A stretch of DNA of 10,711 bases from Methanosarcinaceae archaeon (lineage in GTDB: Archaea > Halobacteriota > Methanosarcinia > Methanosarcinales > Methanosarcinaceae). The position numbers and the translations under genes were made by a program. The notes below the pieces were generated by a model. It was not told the DNA's origin, did no database searches, and saw nothing but the letters and a program-made list of their open reading frames with translations. The stretch covers positions 1-10,711 of the forward strand of contig DQIO01000258.1 in the NCBI GenBank assembly GCA_020793555.1, written 5' to 3'. Within the stretch, counting starts at the first letter, position 1, and each line of letters opens with the position of its first letter. Below, piece after piece: positions 6,844-10,711 of this stretch.

Positions 6844-9800
6844 AGATCGTATCAGTAACATGGAGCAGCGATATTTCACTGCTTGCAAAAGCATGTGATG
6901 AACTTGGTATGGAACTGCAAGCATGGTCTATACAGGAGCTTGAGGATAATTCGAAACGAGGGGACTGTATAAGTTCTTTCAAACATGCAGATGTCATTCT
7001 CTTGCGTCCGTCTAACAGTGGTGTATGGGATGAACTAATAGAGGAGTTGAACAGTGATATTCCAATCATCTCATTCGGTTATGATTCAACCTTCTGGCAG
7101 CTTTCGAACGTTTCAATGAAGATTGTTGCGACGGTCAACGCCTACCACGTATATGGGGGGCTACCGAACATAACGAACATGCTAAAATATATCGGGAAAG
7201 AGGTTCTTGATGCTGAATACGACCCACAACCTCCAGCCGAGACGATGTGGCAGGGAATCTATCATCCGGATGCAGAGCAGGCTTTTGAAACCATAGGCGA
7301 GTATCTGGAATGGTACAGGCCACAGAAAAAACATACGATCGGGATATTGTTCCATCGAACCTACTGGTCAAATGGTGACATTGAGATCGTGGATGCAATA
7401 ATCCGCGAACTCGAAAAGGAGTTCGATGTGATCCCGGCTTTCTGTCACGGAATGGGTGATGCCGAAACAGGCGCCAAATCGAGCGGAGAGGTGACAGAAG
7501 AGTTCTTCATGGATCCTGTGAAGATAGATGCCATCATAAACCTCCAGTCGATATTCCATGCGGGAAACGCTGACAAATCGGTAAGTGCTCTCAAAAAACT
7601 GGACATTCCGGTATTTCATCCGTTGACAGTCTATCACAAGACCGAAGAGGAATGGATGAAAGATATTCATGGAATGAGTTCGAGTGAGGTTGCGTGGAGT
7701 GTTGCGCTGTCTGAATTCGAGGGCGTGATCGAGCCCTTGATCATCGGTGCTTCGAGAACCGCAGAAGAGCATGGAACCGAGTTCGAGCGCCACGTCCCGA
7801 TCGATGATCGTATATCCAGGATTGTGAGAAGGTTAAAGAAATGGATCTCATTGAAAGACAAGTCAAAATCCGAGCGCAAGGTTGCATTCATCCTGCATAA
7901 CAATCCATGTGCATCAGTCGAGGCAACAGTAGGCGGGGGAGCACATCTTGATACCCTTGAAAGCGTTGCAAGGATATTGAATGTGATGAAGTCCGCCGGA
8001 TATTCGGTTGATGCACCGGAAAGTGGTAAAGAACTCATTGAGAACATCATGGACCATAAAGCAATATCAGAGTTCAGGTGGACTACGATCGATGAGATCG
8101 TGAACAAAGGCGGGGTACTTGCGATGGTGACCAGGGATGAGTACGAAAAATGGTTTGATACACTTGAGCCGGCTGTCAGGAAACGGATGTGCGATGCATG
8201 GGGAAATCCGCCTGGCGAGGAGATGGATGGGGTTCCAGCCGCGATGGTCTATGAGAATAAGATCGTTATTACCGGAGTTCAATATGGCAATGCAGTGATA
8301 TGCATCCAGCCAAAACGGGGATGTGCAGGTACAAAATGTAATGGAGAGGTATGTAAGATCCTGCATGACCCGGAAATTCCGCCGACGCACCAGTATATGG
8401 CTACTTACCGGTGGATTGAGAACGAGTTTGGTGCTGACGTGATCATCCATGTCGGAACACACGGAAACCTTGAGTTCCTGCCTGGAAAATCGGTTGCACT
8501 CTCAAAAAGTTGTTATCCGGATATTGCGATCGGGGATATGCCTCATCTCTACATCTACAACTCAGACAATCCCCCGGAGGGGACGATTGCGAAAAGGCGG
8601 AGCTATGCCACATTGATCGATCACATGCAGACCGTCATGACAGAGAGTGGTCTTTATGGCGATTTAAAGGAACTGGAAGACCAGATCGCAGAGTACAACA
8701 AAACAAAGGTATCTGATAAGGCACGGGCACACGCGCTTGAGCATATTATCACCGATCTCCTGACGAATTCAAATCTTTCAGAGGAGATCAAACTCGATGA
8801 ACTGCGGGAAGCAGGTGTTCCCTTTGAAAAGATCGTGGACACCGCACACGAAGCGATAACAAAGCTGTACAATACCCAGATCCCGGACGGGATGCACATA
8901 TTCGGAGAAAATCCCGAAGGCGAGAAGAAGATCGAGTTGATCAACTCGATACTCAGGTATGATTCGGAAATGAGGAAACTCGTTTTTGATCTTCTGGGAA
9001 TGGATATCGAGCCAGCTGAAGCTACAAGTGAGGTGCTGGTTGAGATCGACGCACTTGGAAAGGATATCCTGAATGGATTTTTGAATGACCCTGATGCTGA
9101 CCCTGTCACCGTTTGCAAGGAAGTTATCGGGGATAGGTTGAAAAGGCTGAACGAAGACCGTATATTCTCAGTTAAGGAAAAGGCAGCTGAAATATTGTGG
9201 AGGATCGATACTTCGGATGAGATGGGTGCCCTGTTTCATGGCTTTGATGCCGGATACATAGAGCCCGGTCCGTCCGGTCTCATAACCCGGGGCAAACCAG
9301 AGGTGATGCCCACAGGCAGGAACTTCTACTCGCTCGACCCTTACAAGGTGCCGACCAGGGCGGCATGGCGAATCGGGCAGAGGCTTGCGGATGGCGTGAT
9401 CGAGAAGTATATGGATGAACACGGGAAGCTTCCTGAGAATATCGCAATGTACTGGATGGCGAGTGATATCATGTGGGCGGATGGAGAGCAGCTTGCCCAG
9501 ATCATGCATTTGATTGGTGTTGAGCCGATCTGGAAGGGCGGGAAAGTGAAAGAGTACAGGATCGTTCCGCTGGAGGAACTCAACCGTCCGAGAATTGATG
9601 TGACGATCAGGGTGAGCGGGATTACCAGAGACTGCTTCTACAATTGCATCGAACTCATCGATGATGCGATACAGGAGGTTTCACAGCTTGATGAGCCCGA
9701 AGAGATGAACTATCTCAAAAAACACGTCTCAGAAGCATCAGTGGAAGGTGGCACCGGAGGCGGTGACGGAGACGAGATTTGTGCCCGCATCTTTGCGAGC

Positions 9801-10601
9801 AAGCCAGGGACGTATGGCAACGGCGTAAACCTTGCTGTGTACGCATCCGCATGGAAGGAAGATAAGGATCTATCCGATGTCTATGTGTACTGGAACGGAT
9901 ATTCGTATGGAAAAGGCGTATTCGGGGAAGAATCGCATGATAAGTTCATAGAACAGCTTAAAAGTGTTGACCTGTCGTTCAACAAGACCGTCACAGATGA
10001 GTATGACCTCTTCGGATGCTGCTGCTATTTTGGAACACACGGCGGACTCACGACCGCTGCAAGGGAGATATCCGGACACGAAGTTTCAGCATACTATGGT
10101 GATACCAGGGACCGTGACCGTGTCGAGGTCAGGACGCTCGCAGATGAGGTTCGGCGCGTTGTCAGGACAAATCTCCTGAATCCGAAGTGGATCGAGGGGA
10201 TGAAGAGACACGGATACAAGGGAGCCGGCGACATATCGAAGCGGATCGGACGGGTCTACGGCTGGGAAGCGACGACCCGGGAGGTCGATGATTGGATATT
10301 CGATGATATCACAAAGACATTCGTTCTGGATGATGAGATGCGAAAGTTCTTTGAAGAGAACAATCCATGGGCGCTCGAAGAGATCGGGAGGCGGCTGCTT
10401 GAAGCTTATGAGCGTGGCTTGTGGGACGCAGACCCGGACGTGATCGACGGATTGAAGAACGCATATCTTGAAATGGAAGGATGGATCGAGGAGCGAATGG
10501 GAGATGTGAAGGGCGATTTCCAGGGTGGATCGATCGATGTGATGACGATGGAGGATGTCGAGGGCTGGAAGGAAAAGATGGCTAAGGTCATGAAAGTCTG
10601 A
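6840..10601 (+). CDS. cobN: CobN/ChlH-family chelatase large subunit (probable cobaltochelatase-like)
   Basis: This 1253-residue protein is full length for CobN (roughly 1200-1400 residues). It starts at the ATG overlapping the ChlID stop. The first ~110 residues are a variable N-terminal domain. Family hallmarks follow: [10 protein letters not shown] (167 on), the central HVGTHGNLE (537-545), the glycine-rich [10 protein letters not shown] before [17 protein letters not shown] (about 970-997), GTHGG (1065-1069), and [15 protein letters not shown] (1114 on). The His and Glu of HxGTHGxLE are the best candidates for metal or tetrapyrrole handling. Cys-rich sites are C495/C500/C505, just before a [11 protein letters not shown] segment, and C1060-C1061-C1062 before YFGTHGG; I associate these with methanogen-type CobN rather than the bacterial enzyme, from memory. 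The established role of CobN is ATP-dependent Co2+ insertion into hydrogenobyrinate diamide. In archaea that make cobalamin anaerobically the true substrate is uncertain. Cytoplasmic; the ATPase partner is the preceding gene. Confidence 0.93.
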   Translation: MKIVSVTWSSDISLLAKACDELGMELQAWSIQELEDNSKRGDCISSFKHADVILLRPSNSGVWDELIEELNSDIPIISFGYDSTFWQLSNVSMKIVATVNAYHVYGGLPNITNMLKYIGKEVLDAEYDPQPPAETMWQGIYHPDAEQAFETIGEYLEWYRPQKKHTIGILFHRTYWSNGDIEIVDAIIRELEKEFDVIPAFCHGMGDAETGAKSSGEVTEEFFMDPVKIDAIINLQSIFHAGNADKSVSALKKLDIPVFHPLTVYHKTEEEWMKDIHGMSSSEVAWSVALSEFEGVIEPLIIGASRTAEEHGTEFERHVPIDDRISRIVRRLKKWISLKDKSKSERKVAFILHNNPCASVEATVGGGAHLDTLESVARILNVMKSAGYSVDAPESGKELIENIMDHKAISEFRWTTIDEIVNKGGVLAMVTRDEYEKWFDTLEPAVRKRMCDAWGNPPGEEMDGVPAAMVYENKIVITGVQYGNAVICIQPKRGCAGTKCNGEVCKILHDPEIPPTHQYMATYRWIENEFGADVIIHVGTHGNLEFLPGKSVALSKSCYPDIAIGDMPHLYIYNSDNPPEGTIAKRRSYATLIDHMQTVMTESGLYGDLKELEDQIAEYNKTKVSDKARAHALEHIITDLLTNSNLSEEIKLDELREAGVPFEKIVDTAHEAITKLYNTQIPDGMHIFGENPEGEKKIELINSILRYDSEMRKLVFDLLGMDIEPAEATSEVLVEIDALGKDILNGFLNDPDADPVTVCKEVIGDRLKRLNEDRIFSVKEKAAEILWRIDTSDEMGALFHGFDAGYIEPGPSGLITRGKPEVMPTGRNFYSLDPYKVPTRAAWRIGQRLADGVIEKYMDEHGKLPENIAMYWMASDIMWADGEQLAQIMHLIGVEPIWKGGKVKEYRIVPLEELNRPRIDVTIRVSGITRDCFYNCIELIDDAIQEVSQLDEPEEMNYLKKHVSEASVEGGTGGGDGDEICARIFASKPGTYGNGVNLAVYASAWKEDKDLSDVYVYWNGYSYGKGVFGEESHDKFIEQLKSVDLSFNKTVTDEYDLFGCCCYFGTHGGLTTAAREISGHEVSAYYGDTRDRDRVEVRTLADEVRRVVRTNLLNPKWIEGMKRHGYKGAGDISKRIGRVYGWEATTREVDDWIFDDITKTFVLDDEMRKFFEENNPWALEEIGRRLLEAYERGLWDADPDVIDGLKNAYLEMEGWIEERMGDVKGDFQGGSIDVMTMEDVEGWKEKMAKVMKV

Positions 10602-10621
10602 TAGGGTCAATCCGGTACAAA

Positions 10622-10626
10622 TGGAG
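10622..10626 (+). promoter_or_regulatory. Ribosome binding site for the last, partial gene
   Basis: TGGAG lies 6 nt before the ATG at 10633 and decides between it and the in-frame ATG at 10621, which the site itself overlaps. Confidence 0.5.
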
Positions 10627-10632
10627 TATAGC

Positions 10633-10711
10633 ATGGCGAAAACGAAACATTCAGTGGTGACGAAAGAAGAAGTTAAAGAACAATACAATAAGTTCGTTGG
10701 AAGAAAGATCT
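10633..10711 (+). CDS. Start of an unidentified gene (3' end outside window)
   Basis: An open frame begins 31 bp after cobN and runs off the right edge. The ATG at 10633 is preferred because TGGAG at 10622-10626 lies 6 nt upstream; an in-frame ATG at 10621 has only a weak AGGG further upstream. The 26 visible residues begin MAKTKHSVVTKEEVKEQYN and end with FVGRKI. They are polar and charged, with no signal peptide or membrane segment. The EEVKEQYNKF stretch resembles the N-terminal helix of many SAM-dependent methyltransferases, but this is too little to name it. The short spacing suggests it belongs to the chelatase operon. Confidence 0.55.
   Translation, partial: MAKTKHSVVTKEEVKEQYNKFVGRKI

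Noticed and set aside
10602..10632. Terminator after cobN
   Set aside because: No inverted repeat or T-run is visible in this short gap, and the next gene starts at once.
10086..10688. 200-codon minus-strand frame at the right end
   Set aside because: It lies antisense to the highly conserved C-terminus of CobN, which explains the open frame, and has no recognisable protein features.

Overview
The window looks like one strand-uniform operon, or two adjoining ones, from a methanogenic or methane-oxidising archaeon of the Methanosarcinales/ANME type. This placement is an inference. It rests on purine-rich Shine-Dalgarno sites, two ATGA stop/start overlaps, secreted solute-binding proteins carrying dockerin repeats, and a CobN-like chelatase large subunit with cysteine-rich motifs that I associate with methanogen members of the family. 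The species cannot be named from sequence alone.

Layout, all on the + strand: (1) positions 1-437, the 3' part of a probable SAM-dependent methyltransferase cut by the window edge; (2) 459-830, a small single-domain cupin; (3) 853-4615, three tandem paralogous substrate-binding proteins (SBP1, SBP2, SBP3), each with a signal peptide, then two dockerin/EF-hand-like calcium loops, then a BtuF/FepB-type (cluster A-II, helical-backbone) binding domain; SBP2 and SBP3 overlap by ATGA; (4) a 74-bp gap at 4616-4689, the only place in the middle where a second promoter could sit; (5) 4690-6843, a fused ChlI-ChlD-type AAA+/VWA chelatase motor subunit, overlapping by ATGA with (6) 6840-10601, a CobN/ChlH-family chelatase large subunit; (7) from 10633 to the window end, the first 26 codons of another gene. 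No tRNA, rRNA, CRISPR array, transposase or clear terminator is visible, and no stretch above 300 bp lacks a gene.

How they may work together: the three SBPs would capture metal chelates or tetrapyrroles (BtuF/FepB relatives bind cobalamin, haem or siderophores) outside the cell. The ChlID-CobN pair would be an ATP-driven metal-insertion machine acting on a tetrapyrrole in the cytoplasm. The methyltransferase and cupin would be accessory enzymes of unknown substrate. No permease or ATPase of an ABC importer lies in the window, so the binding proteins must use a transporter encoded elsewhere. The best candidate for an undescribed system here is this combination: a dockerin-tethered, triplicated SBP set coupled to a CobN-type chelatase. 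Substrate and metal (Co, Ni or other) cannot be read from the sequence.
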